Source: a virus. From it: 38,642 nt of DNA. Both the position numbers and the translations under genes were made by a program. Under the pieces are notes generated by a model. That model searched no databases. It was not told the DNA's origin and saw only the letters and a list, made by a program, of their open reading frames with translations. The stretch covers positions 1 to 38,642 of IMG/VR virus record IMGVR_UViG_3300046836_000508; one strand, given 5' to 3'. Shown one piece after another: positions 16,406-23,282 of this stretch (position 1 is the first letter of the stretch; each line of letters starts with the position of its first letter).

Positions 16406-16798
16406 ATGCAATCTGTAGGACACAAAGCACACATCGCGCAGCACATTAGTCACAATAACTGCCCGGAATGTCGCGCTGATAACGAACGTCAGTTTGTGCG
16501 ACTGACGCCGTGGCGCGAATACCAGCTTGTAGGCGATTACCTTTCCTATGTGAAACCACGTTTGCAAGCGTGCGCTGTAGACAGTTCAACGGACGCAAAA
16601 GTCTGGTATCGCCAATTCCGCAAAGCACTACACATCCGTATTAGCTTGCGTGTTCCCATTGCCGGCAGAAAACAATGTGACAGTTACCTAGAACGCATCG
16701 CGCAGTTTCGCAATCGCGGTACGGGCGCGTGGGGATGCCACGATGCAAGCTATCTGCGTCAGTTCACACAACGTGGAGCCTCGTGCCTAGATCAATGA
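16406..16798 (+). CDS. Hypothetical Cys/His-containing protein, 130 aa
   Basis: ATG after GGGAGGGATGGAAC. The N-terminus has several His and a C-x-x-C pair (HISHNNCPECRADNE), resembling a one-sided zinc ribbon. The rest is basic and aromatic (KVWYRQFRKALHIRISLRV). It overlaps the next gene by ATGA. Function unknown. Confidence 0.58.
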   Translation: MQSVGHKAHIAQHISHNNCPECRADNERQFVRLTPWREYQLVGDYLSYVKPRLQACAVDSSTDAKVWYRQFRKALHIRISLRVPIAGRKQCDSYLERIAQFRNRGTGAWGCHDASYLRQFTQRGASCLDQ

Positions 16799-17070
16799 AA
16801 GTTAAACCGCCATTTCGCTATACGTTCTGGCGTGTGACGAGCAAGCACGGCCACGCGGAATTATCGAATACCCATAGGCCAATTGCAAGGATTGACAATG
16901 GAAAAATGTATAGCTTGGTGACAGAAAGTGTAGACATCATTCAATCTAAATTTGAAAAGGCAATGGCTGAGTGTGAAGAGAATTATAAAGCTGCGTGCCG
17001 AAAGTTAGAAGATTGGTTTAACACGGACGTACTGGCTGAAATCGAAGCTCGCAAGGATAAGAAGGATTGA
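16795..17070 (+). CDS. Hypothetical protein with C-terminal coiled coil, 91 aa
   Basis: The ATGA overlap defines the start. A beta-like N-terminal half (KPPFRYTFWRVTSKHG) precedes a long charged helix (SKFEKAMAECEENYKAACRK) ending in Lys-rich sequence. The base composition is more A/T-rich than its neighbours. No family recognised. Confidence 0.58.
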   Translation: MKVKPPFRYTFWRVTSKHGHAELSNTHRPIARIDNGKMYSLVTESVDIIQSKFEKAMAECEENYKAACRKLEDWFNTDVLAEIEARKDKKD

Positions 17071-17122
17071 CATCTACCGCAACCCGCGCGGGGAAGACGG
17101 GATGCACGATAGGAGATGCGAC

Positions 17123-17341
17123 ATGACTAAGAAACACTTTATTGCGCTGGCGGATCGAATTAAAGATGCAAACAGAACTGCCGAAAATGATTCTACAATG
17201 AAGGGATACCGTTTCAGCCTGCAAAACATCAACGTGCTGGCCGACTTCTGCCAGTCGCAGAACCCACGTTTCAACCGCAAACGCTGGCTGGCCTACATCG
17301 CTGGTGAGTGTGGGCCGAATGGCGGGAAGGTGACGCGATGA
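17123..17341 (+). CDS. Conserved small phage protein (MTKKHF family), 72 aa
   Basis: ATG at 17123 after AGGAGATGCGAC. The pattern KKHFIALADRIK at the start and NPRFNRKRWLAYIAGECG at the end is that of a small protein found in many phages and prophages, whose C-terminal helix reads NPRFDRxRFL. Its function has not been established as far as I know. It is probably an early accessory gene. Confidence 0.7.
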   Translation: MTKKHFIALADRIKDANRTAENDSTMKGYRFSLQNINVLADFCQSQNPRFNRKRWLAYIAGECGPNGGKVTR

Positions 17342-17448
17342 GCGAACGAAGCGGAAGCAACGGAGCGCAATCTGTCCGCGTACGTTTCCTGCTGTGGGCT
17401 GCGTGGGGTGTGAGCGTGGCTATTCTAGGATGGGGGTTAATGCGATGA
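17338..17448 (+). CDS. Single-span membrane micropeptide, 36 aa
   Basis: The ATGA overlap with the previous gene fixes the start, and the stop overlaps the next start by ATGA. A polar N-terminus (SERSGSNGAQ) is followed by one membrane segment (FLLWAAWGVSVAILGWGL). It would be a tiny inner-membrane protein; function unknown. Confidence 0.5.
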   Translation: MSERSGSNGAQSVRVRFLLWAAWGVSVAILGWGLMR

Positions 17449-17486
17449 CATATCCAAAAGAACGTGATCCCTGGAGGAAGCCATGA
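17445..17486 (+). CDS. Thirteen-residue coupling peptide
   Basis: A 13-codon frame (MTYPKERDPWRKP) joins its neighbours by ATGA on both sides and contains the GGAGG ribosome binding site of the next gene. It may act only to carry ribosomes across; evidence is positional. Confidence 0.3.
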   Translation: MTYPKERDPWRKP

Positions 17487-17647
17487 ACAGTCAAGACGAT
17501 CCGCGCGTCACAATCGAAGAACGGTGGACTAAAAGGGAAGATGGCACCGTATTTCGCAAATGGCGCGTCAATGGTGGCATTTGGCACATCGAAGAAACTG
17601 CCTTATCTGACATTCCCTTTGCTCGAATGGAGGATAGCCATGAATGA
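17483..17647 (+). CDS. Hypothetical small protein, 54 aa
   Basis: ATG at 17483 after TGGAGGAAGCC. It is a compact beta-like sequence (RWTKREDGTVFRKWRVNGG, then IWHIEET), charged, with three Trp. It overlaps the next gene by eight bases. No family recognised. Confidence 0.5.
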   Translation: MNSQDDPRVTIEERWTKREDGTVFRKWRVNGGIWHIEETALSDIPFARMEDSHE

Positions 17648-17840
17648 CGATCCGCATATTCAACAGTTGCAGGACTGGAGCCAAGTCAATGAGCCGGAAC
17701 CATGCGAGCGGGAGCTGGCCGAGCTGGACGCAGCGATAACGGAAGCTGAAAAACTCACAGGGCATGAGGCGACACTGTATCGTGTGCGGCAGCTGCACGC
17801 GCAGATGATTAGAGACATGCTCAACGAGGGTAAGCCATGA
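17640..17840 (+). CDS. Hypothetical acidic helical protein, 66 aa
   Basis: ATG at 17640 follows GGAGGATAGCC; a longer in-frame reading from 17541 would run through the previous gene. The product is acidic and helical (CERELAELDAAITEAEKL) with a second helix (RVRQLHAQMIRDML). It ends in an ATGA overlap. It may form a helical hairpin. Function unknown. Confidence 0.55.
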   Translation: MNDDPHIQQLQDWSQVNEPEPCERELAELDAAITEAEKLTGHEATLYRVRQLHAQMIRDMLNEGKP

Positions 17841-18229
17841 GTCGAAACAACTTCATTGCAGGATTGCGGGACCTGGCGGACTTCCTGGAATCTAATCCTG
17901 ACTTCTACGTTCCACCCAAGAATAAAACAATTACCTTTCTACGTGGGGCCAAGGTACCCACATCTGAAATTGGCGACCACGCAAAAATGCTCGGTAAGTG
18001 CCGCAAGATTAACAAGCGCAATACCATTGGGCTGGAGCGTAAATTCGGTCCTATCACCTTGAAAGTTGAGTGGTGGCATTATCAGGTGTGCACGCGCGTT
18101 AAAACAGGAACCCGCGAGGTTGTGGATCGGGAATACTGGAAGGCTCCCACGATCACGCGAACGGAAACAGAGTATAAATGGGTGTGTCCTACATCGTTTG
18201 TGAAGGCTTGCTGCGAGGGTGAATCATGA
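17837..18229 (+). CDS. Conserved phage protein of the LADFLE-N-P type, 130 aa
   Basis: ATGA overlap with the previous gene. GLRDLADFLESNPDFYVP at the start is shared by many phage proteins of unknown function. The remainder is a beta-rich basic region (FGPITLKVEWWHYQVCTRV, EYKWVCPTSF). No catalytic motif is visible. Confidence 0.62.
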   Translation: MSRNNFIAGLRDLADFLESNPDFYVPPKNKTITFLRGAKVPTSEIGDHAKMLGKCRKINKRNTIGLERKFGPITLKVEWWHYQVCTRVKTGTREVVDREYWKAPTITRTETEYKWVCPTSFVKACCEGES

Positions 18230-18399
18230 AACCTATTCCCATCAATCGTAAAGTGATGACGCTATCCGAAATGGACTTCCTTGTCCTGCTGCTGGGGGCA
18301 GCGCGTAACCAAGCCGCACGTAGCTTGGACTTCTCTGTGGCGCAGGCGATTGACGATGAAGTGCACGCTATCGTCGCGCGGATGGTGGCGAAGGAATAA
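18226..18399 (+). CDS. Hypothetical helical protein, 57 aa
   Basis: The ATGA overlap fixes the start. There is a hydrophobic helix (MDFLVLLLGAARNQAARSL) and a C-terminal helix (IDDEVHAIVARMVA). It has no Cys and does not look membrane-spanning because of its Arg and Asn content. Function unknown. Confidence 0.5.
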   Translation: MKPIPINRKVMTLSEMDFLVLLLGAARNQAARSLDFSVAQAIDDEVHAIVARMVAKE

Positions 18400-18402
18400 G
18401 CC

Positions 18403-18735
18403 ATGAATCGTGAAGAAGAACGCAGGATCATAGAACGTGGTCGCAAGATTATGAGAGACAATGGATTTGGAGATGTTTTGACTCCATTAACTGTGCCAAG
18501 AGAGGAAGGTCACACAATGATCGAATACGAACTGGAACTGGAAGATCGAGAAGAACGCGAGCTGCGCCTCGAATATGAACGCGAATACGAGCAGCGGGCG
18601 ATCCGCCGGCGGTTGTGGTGGTATAGGCATGGAGCAGCCATTCAGGAGACTGCCTGGGTGGTCGGCGCGCTGGTAATGCTGGCAGGGGCTGTCTATTTCG
18701 TTCTATCAGGCTATAGGGGCCCATTAGGCTATTAG
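18403..18735 (+). CDS. Charged coiled-coil protein with C-terminal membrane anchor, 110 aa
   Basis: Very acidic/basic helices (REEERRIIERGRKIMRD; ELELEDREERELRLEYERE) are followed by a membrane segment (TAWVVGALVMLAGAVYFVL) near the end. The tail-anchored architecture suggests attachment to the inner membrane. An internal ATG at 18517 with GGAAGG upstream could give a shorter form. No family recognised. Confidence 0.6.
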   Translation: MNREEERRIIERGRKIMRDNGFGDVLTPLTVPREEGHTMIEYELELEDREERELRLEYEREYEQRAIRRRLWWYRHGAAIQETAWVVGALVMLAGAVYFVLSGYRGPLGY

Positions 18736-18741
18736 AGCCTC

Positions 18742-18996
18742 TCAGAGCGTTCGCTGGGTCCGGTAGCCACTTTGTACTGGCAGGCGCCCAGCGGATGTGC
18801 TGGCGGGCACCCTAGCGTGCCTGGTGATATGCGTACGGCGGTGCGCTTCCGCGAGTAGCGCATCCAGCTCCCATTCGGCCGGGGGATGGAACGGTGGGAC
18901 CGACCGCGGCGGGCGCGTCGAGCATTGGCACAGGACGAGCGTACAGCCATCGTGATCGTGCAGAGCAAGCAGGTGAGGACAGTTTGGACAGGTCAT
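18742..18996 (-). CDS. Probable leftward zinc-ribbon protein, 84 aa
   Basis: On the minus strand, ATG at 18996 has GGAGG eleven bases upstream; an in-frame ATG at 19014 is the alternative. The product begins TCPNCPHLLALHDHDGCTL then VLCQC, a Cys/His pattern like that of many tiny phage and actinobacterial zinc proteins. A Trp/Leu helix (AEWELDALLAEAHR) follows. The plus strand of this 360-base stretch has no plausible gene. It is opposite in direction to its neighbours, hence moderate confidence. Confidence 0.48.
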   Translation of the reverse strand: MTCPNCPHLLALHDHDGCTLVLCQCSTRPPRSVPPFHPPAEWELDALLAEAHRRTHITRHARVPASTSAGRLPVQSGYRTQRTL

Positions 18997-19098
18997 CGGA
19001 TGGGATGCCTCCATCTGAGAGGATATGCAAGGTAGGCAGGTAAACGCAATACAGGTAATGCCCGTTATTGGTGCAATCAAGTGAAGAGGAGGTAAATC

Positions 19099-19215
19099 AT
19101 GCTGGTGTTCATCGTATTCGGTGTGCTGGGAGTGCTGTTGTTCGCGGTCTATAAACCTGTACTGGGCAGCCTGTGCTGGCTGATCGCACTGCTCGGCCTC
19201 GTGGCGGCACTATGA
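19099..19215 (+). CDS. Membrane micropeptide with two spans, 38 aa
   Basis: ATG follows a full AGAGGAGGTAAATC ribosome binding site. Two hydrophobic segments (VFIVFGVLGVLLFAVY and LCWLIALLGLVAAL) are joined by KPVLGS. The stop overlaps the next start. Small two-span membrane peptides occur as holin or antiholin accessories, but this one is far from the lysin. Confidence 0.5.
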   Translation: MLVFIVFGVLGVLLFAVYKPVLGSLCWLIALLGLVAAL

Positions 19216-19304
19216 GCAGCCGACAGATCGCCCGCTTCCTTTTATGGACGGCAGTGCTCACAATTTTCAGTCTCATTGCCCTCATTTTTGAAACCATCAT
19301 TTAG
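19212..19304 (+). CDS. Single-span membrane micropeptide, 30 aa
   Basis: It starts within an ATGA overlap. Basic SSRQIAR precedes one hydrophobic span (FLLWTAVLTIFSLIALIF). It ends at the base where the terminator hairpin begins. It probably works with, or is a second component of, the preceding micropeptide. Confidence 0.5.
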   Translation: MSSRQIARFLLWTAVLTIFSLIALIFETII

Positions 19305-19361
19305 GGCGCGGACCTCAGCCCCCTTTCCTATATAGGGGGAATTATTCTGTGCTCCGCGCCC
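19304..19361. terminator. Hairpin, probable bidirectional terminator 1
   Basis: GGGCGCGGA (19304-19312) pairs with TCCGCGCCC (19353-19361), with an inner CCCCC/GGGGG pairing around 19318-19340. TTCT follows on the plus strand. It lies between convergent genes. Confidence 0.55.
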
Positions 19362-19393
19362 TTCTATCTATCTCATAATAATAGGCATCTTAA

Positions 19394-19433
19394 GGCGCGG
19401 ACCACCCTAGTACCAGTTCCTGTGCTCCGCGCC
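19394..19433. terminator. Hairpin, probable bidirectional terminator 2
   Basis: GGCGCGGA (19394-19401) pairs with TCCGCGCC (19426-19433); stem and flank TGTGC match the first hairpin. On the minus strand it follows the end of the leftward ATPase gene. Confidence 0.5.
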
Positions 19434-19463
19434 GTAGTACCGCGTAAGAAAAGCGAATACTTT

Positions 19464-20339
19464 TTACCCCCCAATTACCCACTCGCAAAACTCGGTTTTG
19501 AGGGTGTCGGTATTCACTTTCAGGTAGAGGGGATGAATGGGCTTGCCGCGGCGAAGGGTAAAATCTACCCGGATCTGACCCTTGGGAATGTTCTTGCCGG
19601 AGGGACGAATCATAATGAAGGTGTCACCCTTACCGTAGATCGCGGAGGATCCTCGGAGGTTGTCGGGGCCGATCCGGTCGGAATCCTTCTGTGGCTTCGC
19701 AGTGTGATGGCTGATCATGCTGCCAAACTCGAACCGCTCGCGCAGCCAGTCAAGCCCATGCATCGCGCGACTCATGTCCTGGGCGCTGTTCTCATCCCCG
19801 GTATGGAACTCAATTAAGGGATCGAAGGCCACTACATCTGGCGATACGCTGTCAATCAACTTGGCGATGTGATCACGGCCGGGAATGGTGTCGAGCTGCA
19901 TCGAGTGGTCACAACTGTGGGTGAATATCTTTTCCAGGCATAAGGTCCGCTCGGGAGAAGGAAGGGTTGCCAGTAGTTGCCGGAATCGTATTTGCAGGTC
20001 GTATTCGCCTATTTCCTGCTCCAGCATGAGAACTCGCTTGCTGCCATTGACCAGGAACGTGGGAGTCCGCTCCTTTTCCCGTACCGCCTTGGTAACGCCA
20101 AATAAGGGCGTCCCTGTCGCCAGGTGGTAGCAAAATGAGTTGAAGATGAAACTCTTATAGGACTTGGGAGGGCCGGCGAGGATCATCAGAGAGCCCTTGT
20201 TGAGCAATCCACAACTGATGATGGCATTTATGTTCTCATCGAATGTCTTATTGAGGAGCTGCTGGAGGGAAATCGGTAGGTTGCGCTTGATGCCACCAGC
20301 CACAACTTGCAGTGCTGGCGTTGATTTAGGCTCATCCAA
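19464..20339 (-). CDS. RepA/DnaB-like hexameric ATPase (AAA_25, RecA fold)
   Basis: From TTG at 20339 (291 residues). Walker A variant AGPPKSYKS (55-63), Walker B VVAFDP (169-174), SHHT (210-213) and LRGSSAI (228-234) are the ordered motifs of RepA-type and AAA_25 replicative helicases. It probably unwinds DNA at the phage origin. The TTG has GGAGAG close upstream, inside a hairpin. A longer reading to 20456 would cover the promoter. It is leftward in an otherwise rightward block and has its own promoter. Confidence 0.8.
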   Translation of the reverse strand: MDEPKSTPALQVVAGGIKRNLPISLQQLLNKTFDENINAIISCGLLNKGSLMILAGPPKSYKSFIFNSFCYHLATGTPLFGVTKAVREKERTPTFLVNGSKRVLMLEQEIGEYDLQIRFRQLLATLPSPERTLCLEKIFTHSCDHSMQLDTIPGRDHIAKLIDSVSPDVVAFDPLIEFHTGDENSAQDMSRAMHGLDWLRERFEFGSMISHHTAKPQKDSDRIGPDNLRGSSAIYGKGDTFIMIRPSGKNIPKGQIRVDFTLRRGKPIHPLYLKVNTDTLKTEFCEWVIGG

Positions 20340-20346
20340 TGGAACT

Positions 20347-20372
20347 CTCCCGCGAAAGAGTGAAGGCGGGAG
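20347..20372 (-). promoter_or_regulatory. Hairpin enclosing the ATPase ribosome binding site
   Basis: In the leftward mRNA the seven-base stem CTCCCGC/GCGGGAG (20366-20372 with 20347-20353) closes a 12-base loop. Its 3' arm contains the GGAG that serves the TTG at 20339, so translation could be limited until the stem opens. Confidence 0.55.
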
Positions 20373-20421
20373 CGTTCGCGGCGCCCCCGCCCCTTTGCGA
20401 CCGCACGTTGATACCGGGAAC

Positions 20422-20449
20422 ACTCTACACCCTATCCAAGGCTTGTCAA
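20422..20449 (-). promoter_or_regulatory. Leftward promoter for the ATPase gene
   Basis: On the minus strand TTGACA (20449-20444) is followed after 16 bases by TAGAGT (20427-20422). The predicted start near 20415 leaves a ~75-base leader with the hairpin described above. Confidence 0.5.
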
Positions 20450-20507
20450 CAGACAAAATGGACTAACGTTATGTACTAATACTCAATGTTTATGCGGCTA
20501 TCAGCAG

Positions 20508-20516
20508 TTATCCACA
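20508..20516 (+). promoter_or_regulatory. Consensus DnaA box TTATCCACA
   Basis: A perfect TTATCCACA is present in the region between the helicase gene and the rightward recombination operon, next to A/T-rich repeats. One box alone is weak evidence. Confidence 0.5.
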
Positions 20517-20554
20517 GCTATCTCAACTATTTTCCTATTTTCCTGTTATTCCCC

Positions 20555-20584
20555 TTGACAGATATTCTTGTCTAGGCGTATAAC
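20555..20584 (+). promoter_or_regulatory. Rightward sigma70 promoter, leaderless
   Basis: TTGACA (20555-20560), 18 bases, TATAAC (20579-20584). Nine bases separate the -10 box from ATG 20594, so the transcript should start at most a few bases before the codon; no ribosome binding site is present. Confidence 0.7.
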
Positions 20585-20593
20585 TCTCCCCGT

Positions 20594-20797
20594 ATGGTGA
20601 AACCACAATATCTGAAAGCGTTAAGAACTCGCAGGGACATGCGGCGCGCGCTTGGGTTGTGCATCTTCTGTGGAGTGAAATCGAAGGGTTCGAGCATGTG
20701 CGGTAAGCACCGGAAGATGGAGAGGGAACGAAAGAGGAAGGCGCTGGGGTGCGAACCATGGAAAGCCGGCAAAAGAGGGCGCCCGCCGATCTTATGA
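20594..20797 (+). CDS. Small zinc-finger/AT-hook protein, 67 aa
   Basis: A very basic protein with a Cys pair CIFCG at 23-27, CGKH near 36 and a C-terminal AT-hook-like GKRGRPP. It probably binds DNA. It is the first gene of the recombination operon and is leaderless by promoter position. Together with the zinc/AT-hook protein at 13258 and the RHH protein at 26028 it forms a set of leaderless DNA-binding genes. Confidence 0.68.
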   Translation: MVKPQYLKALRTRRDMRRALGLCIFCGVKSKGSSMCGKHRKMERERKRKALGCEPWKAGKRGRPPIL

Positions 20798-21228
20798 ACT
20801 CTCTCACATTTTTCGTCCTAGGCGTTCCGATCGGTAAAACCTATGGCTTCTCCAAGGGCGGTCATCAGTATATGAAGGCGCATGTGAAACGGTGGGAGAA
20901 GACGGTGGCGTTGGCGGCACAGGCGGCCGCGGGAGCGGCATTCCAGCCTTATGAAGGGTTTGTGGAAGAGAGCATGTACTTTAGCTTTCCCATACCGGAA
21001 TCAAGAATGTGCAAGGTGGTCGGCTTACATCCTGAGAATTGCAAAAAGATCCATCCTGGCGATCTGCATGGGCAGGATCCCGATACCTCCAACCTTGTGA
21101 AGTCGGCAGAGGATGCGATCAAGAGGCTGCTGTTCATAGACGATAACAGAGCCATGTTGGGGAGCTGTTCCAAGCATTGGTGTGCGCCGGGGAATGAGGG
21201 AGTGGAGATCACGGTGAGGTTTCTATGA
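20794..21228 (+). CDS. rusA: RusA-like Holliday junction resolvase
   Basis: The start is the ATGA overlap at 20794; 144 residues. The motif DPDTSNLVKSAEDAI, with D95, D97, N100 and D107, followed by LFIDDNR (D116, D117), matches RusA, a dimeric Mg-dependent endonuclease that resolves four-way junctions. The length is typical. Its last four residues, VRFL, and their DNA recur in the small junction at 21332. Confidence 0.85.
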   Translation: MNSLTFFVLGVPIGKTYGFSKGGHQYMKAHVKRWEKTVALAAQAAAGAAFQPYEGFVEESMYFSFPIPESRMCKVVGLHPENCKKIHPGDLHGQDPDTSNLVKSAEDAIKRLLFIDDNRAMLGSCSKHWCAPGNEGVEITVRFL

Positions 21229-21335
21229 CCGATTACGCTGCTTCCTTCATGTTGATCTGTCTGGGGATGTTGTTATTTGGATTATGCGTAGTCTTAGTAG
21301 CACTAGCAAGGGCTCTATGGAAGGGAAAACTGTGA
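21225..21335 (+). CDS. Membrane micropeptide, 36 aa
   Basis: The ATGA overlap with rusA fixes the start. The span FMLICLGMLLFGLCVVLVALA is one membrane helix, with a basic end (RALWKGK). The stop overlaps the following duplicated junction. Function unknown. Confidence 0.5.
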   Translation: MTDYAASFMLICLGMLLFGLCVVLVALARALWKGKL

Positions 21336-21361
21336 TCTACATCTCGGTGAGGTTCTTATGA
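21332..21361 (+). repeat. Chimeric junction: start of the Cas4-like gene joined to end of rusA
   Basis: GTG ATC TAC ATC TCG GTG AGG TTC TTA TGA would encode MIYISVRFL. Bases 21333-21345 equal 21625-21637 (start of the Cas4-like gene), and 21345-21354 equal 21212-21221 (end of rusA). It overlaps both neighbours by GTGA and ATGA, so it looks like a recombination scar rather than a functional gene. Confidence 0.6.
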
Positions 21362-21627
21362 AGAAAACGAAAAACTTAATAAACAAGTTACCGGATGGAA
21401 GGGTAGAAGTTATCTTTTGCAGACCAGCAATGTTTTCTTTTATGTCCATGTTGGTATTTGGATTTGAATCTTCAACTGAACTTATCGCTAACAATAAAAA
21501 CCAATGGCTTGGCTATCGTTCAAGTCTACAGTCACACGATTATTTTATAAGACTGGTTTTCGGCAAGGATAAAAAATCAGCCGAGAAAGCAATAGCGGAA
21601 TCTCATGCGGCAATAGAGAAGAAATGA
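21358..21627 (+). CDS. Hypothetical A/T-rich protein, 89 aa
   Basis: ATG is in the scar's ATGA. The DNA is visibly more A/T-rich than its neighbours. The product is basic at the N-terminus (KKTKNLINKLPDG), then beta/alpha (VEVIFCRPAMFSFMSMLVFGF) with a Lys-rich helix at the end. It lies between the two duplicated sequence pieces, so it may be a recent insertion. Function unknown. Confidence 0.55.
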   Translation: MKKTKNLINKLPDGRVEVIFCRPAMFSFMSMLVFGFESSTELIANNKNQWLGYRSSLQSHDYFIRLVFGKDKKSAEKAIAESHAAIEKK

Positions 21628-22553
21628 TCTACATCTCTCCATCGCAATTAACCACCTGGGCAAATTGTAGGGAATCTTATCGTCAATCCTACTTACTCGG
21701 CCCATCCGCCCATCCTTCCGTATTTATGGCGTTCGGTTCCTGCATTCACCGCATGGCATTCGCTTACTGGGCGGGTTGGGAATACGAGAAGGCTTTCTCT
21801 TGGGCGGTACAGCCGGCTCTGTACGATAAAACGGAAGCGGAATGGAAGGTGAAATTTGAAACTGAAGAGTCTCCTTACACTACCGTGGTTTATCCTCATG
21901 GCTTGCTGGCTCGTAATTCCTTTCTTGATCGAGCACAACTATCAGCTAAGGAAATCGATAAATGGAACGAACGATTGGATTCATTGGCTAAACTGACGAC
22001 GCACTACTTTTCACATCATGGAACGGCACATGAAAAATCTAGTTCCACACGCGCTAATGTGAATGAGAAGATCATCCAATTCCGATGCGACCAGAACGAT
22101 ATCGTACTCTGTACCGGCATCATTGACCGCATCTCTGACGGTAAGTTGGTCGACACCAAGACCGTCACTCCCGTATCCCGTGATTGGAAAGTGAAAGAGA
22201 AAGAATCCAATATCCGTAAGCCACAGATGAACTTCTACCTCGAATGGTGCCGCAGGAACAAGATTGAGATTGAGAAGGTGATTATCGAAGCGGTAGTGCG
22301 GCCGTATAAGGGATCGGAACCTGATCTGGTGGAGCTGGATATAACCGATGCGGTATTCGCTCAGCATGAACGGTTCTTACAGCAAATGAACTGGGCCATA
22401 TCTGAGATGGTGAATTATATCCAGACAGTGAGGGATGCTGTGCCTTGGCCTATGAATCGGGATGCGTGTGAAGGAAAGTATTCAGCTTGTGACTTCGTAT
22501 CCATTTGCGATCAGAAAAAGGCTGCGGATGAGTTTGTGAGGGTAGCGTTGTGA
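21624..22553 (+). CDS. RecB/Cas4-like PD-(D/E)XK nuclease, 309 aa
   Basis: It starts SPSQLTTWANCRESYRQSY, typical of RecB/Cas4 nucleases, with H42 in GSCIHRMAF. TGIIDRISDGKLVDTKT gives D168, D177 and K179 of the catalytic core, with Q201-x3-Y205 behind it. C15 together with C282, C289 and C295 form a probable 4Fe-4S cluster. It likely trims DNA ends for the neighbouring annealing protein. The start overlaps the previous gene by ATGA. Confidence 0.82.
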   Translation: MIYISPSQLTTWANCRESYRQSYLLGPSAHPSVFMAFGSCIHRMAFAYWAGWEYEKAFSWAVQPALYDKTEAEWKVKFETEESPYTTVVYPHGLLARNSFLDRAQLSAKEIDKWNERLDSLAKLTTHYFSHHGTAHEKSSSTRANVNEKIIQFRCDQNDIVLCTGIIDRISDGKLVDTKTVTPVSRDWKVKEKESNIRKPQMNFYLEWCRRNKIEIEKVIIEAVVRPYKGSEPDLVELDITDAVFAQHERFLQQMNWAISEMVNYIQTVRDAVPWPMNRDACEGKYSACDFVSICDQKKAADEFVRVAL

Positions 22554-22873
22554 TTTATCTAGCAACGCCATACACACATAAAGACACGACGATAATGGAA
22601 ATGCGTTTTAAAGAAACCTGCAAGCTGGTTGGTAAATTAATGGCTGCTGGAGAAGTTGTATTCTCCCCAATAGTTCACATGCACCCAATAGCGGTTGTGT
22701 GGGAATTGCCGCGAAATTGGGAGTTTTGGGAAAAGATAGATAGAGAGTTCATATCGGTTTCTAGCAAGGTATTTATAGCAATGATGGATGGATGGAACGA
22801 ATCTGTTGGTGTTCAAGCAGAAATAAAGATTGCCGTGGAAATGAACAAACCAATTTCTTACATAGAACCTTAA
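22550..22873 (+). CDS. DUF1937-like putative nucleoside 2-deoxyribosyltransferase, 107 aa
   Basis: GTG at 22550 overlaps the previous TGA. It begins MIYLATPYTH, the signature of the nucleoside 2-deoxyribosyltransferase-like/DUF1937 fold, with an R at 19, FSPIVHMHPI and a late SVGVQAEIKIAVEMNKPI block. Such proteins may alter nucleotide pools; the activity here is unproven. Confidence 0.7.
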   Translation: MIYLATPYTHKDTTIMEMRFKETCKLVGKLMAAGEVVFSPIVHMHPIAVVWELPRNWEFWEKIDREFISVSSKVFIAMMDGWNESVGVQAEIKIAVEMNKPISYIEP

Positions 22874-22874
22874 A

Positions 22875-23282
22875 ATGGATACTACAGTTCATTTCAGTTC
22901 GGCAACAGATCGATGGGCTACACCAACCGATGTATACGATGGACTGGATGCTGAATTTCATTTCAATTTTGACCCGTGCCCATTAGATGGAACTACAAAT
23001 GGCCTAGCCACACTGTTTGTTCATTGGAGTGGTAAACGAGCATTCTGCAATCCACCATATGGCCCCGGTATTAAGAATTGGCTACTCCTTGGCCTAGCAG
23101 CGGAAGTTGCAGTGTTCTTACTCCCCGCTCGCACAGATACACGCTGGTTCCATGAGATTGTGTTACCAAAGGCTACAGAGATTCGATTCATTAAGGGCCG
23201 ATTGAAGTTTGGGGATGCAGTTAACTGCGCTCCGTTTCCGAGTATGGTGGTTATATTTGAATTTAATGGAGGAGAGAAATGA
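22875..23282 (+). CDS. Phage Dam-type N6-adenine DNA methyltransferase
   Basis: HFSSATDRWATPTDVYDGL opens the protein as in the phage N-6-adenine methyltransferase family. NFDPCPLDG (SAM site) and CNPPYGP (NPPY at 59-62, catalytic) follow, and the C-terminal half keeps VAVFLLPARTDTRWFHE. At 135 residues it is somewhat short but complete. It methylates adenine in DNA, perhaps to resist host restriction. It starts two bases after the previous stop. Confidence 0.85.
   Translation: MDTTVHFSSATDRWATPTDVYDGLDAEFHFNFDPCPLDGTTNGLATLFVHWSGKRAFCNPPYGPGIKNWLLLGLAAEVAVFLLPARTDTRWFHEIVLPKATEIRFIKGRLKFGDAVNCAPFPSMVVIFEFNGGEK

Larger units (their letters stand above)
20457..20593. other. Divergent intergenic region, possible origin
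   Basis: About 140 bases between divergent promoters are A/T-rich, with TATTTTCC repeated twice in tandem (about 20529-20545), a perfect DnaA box and a promoter. No gene fits. Confidence 0.45.

Noticed and set aside
17067-17072. TTGACA near a gene end
   Set aside because: Part of a stop codon context; no matching -10 at 16-19 bases.
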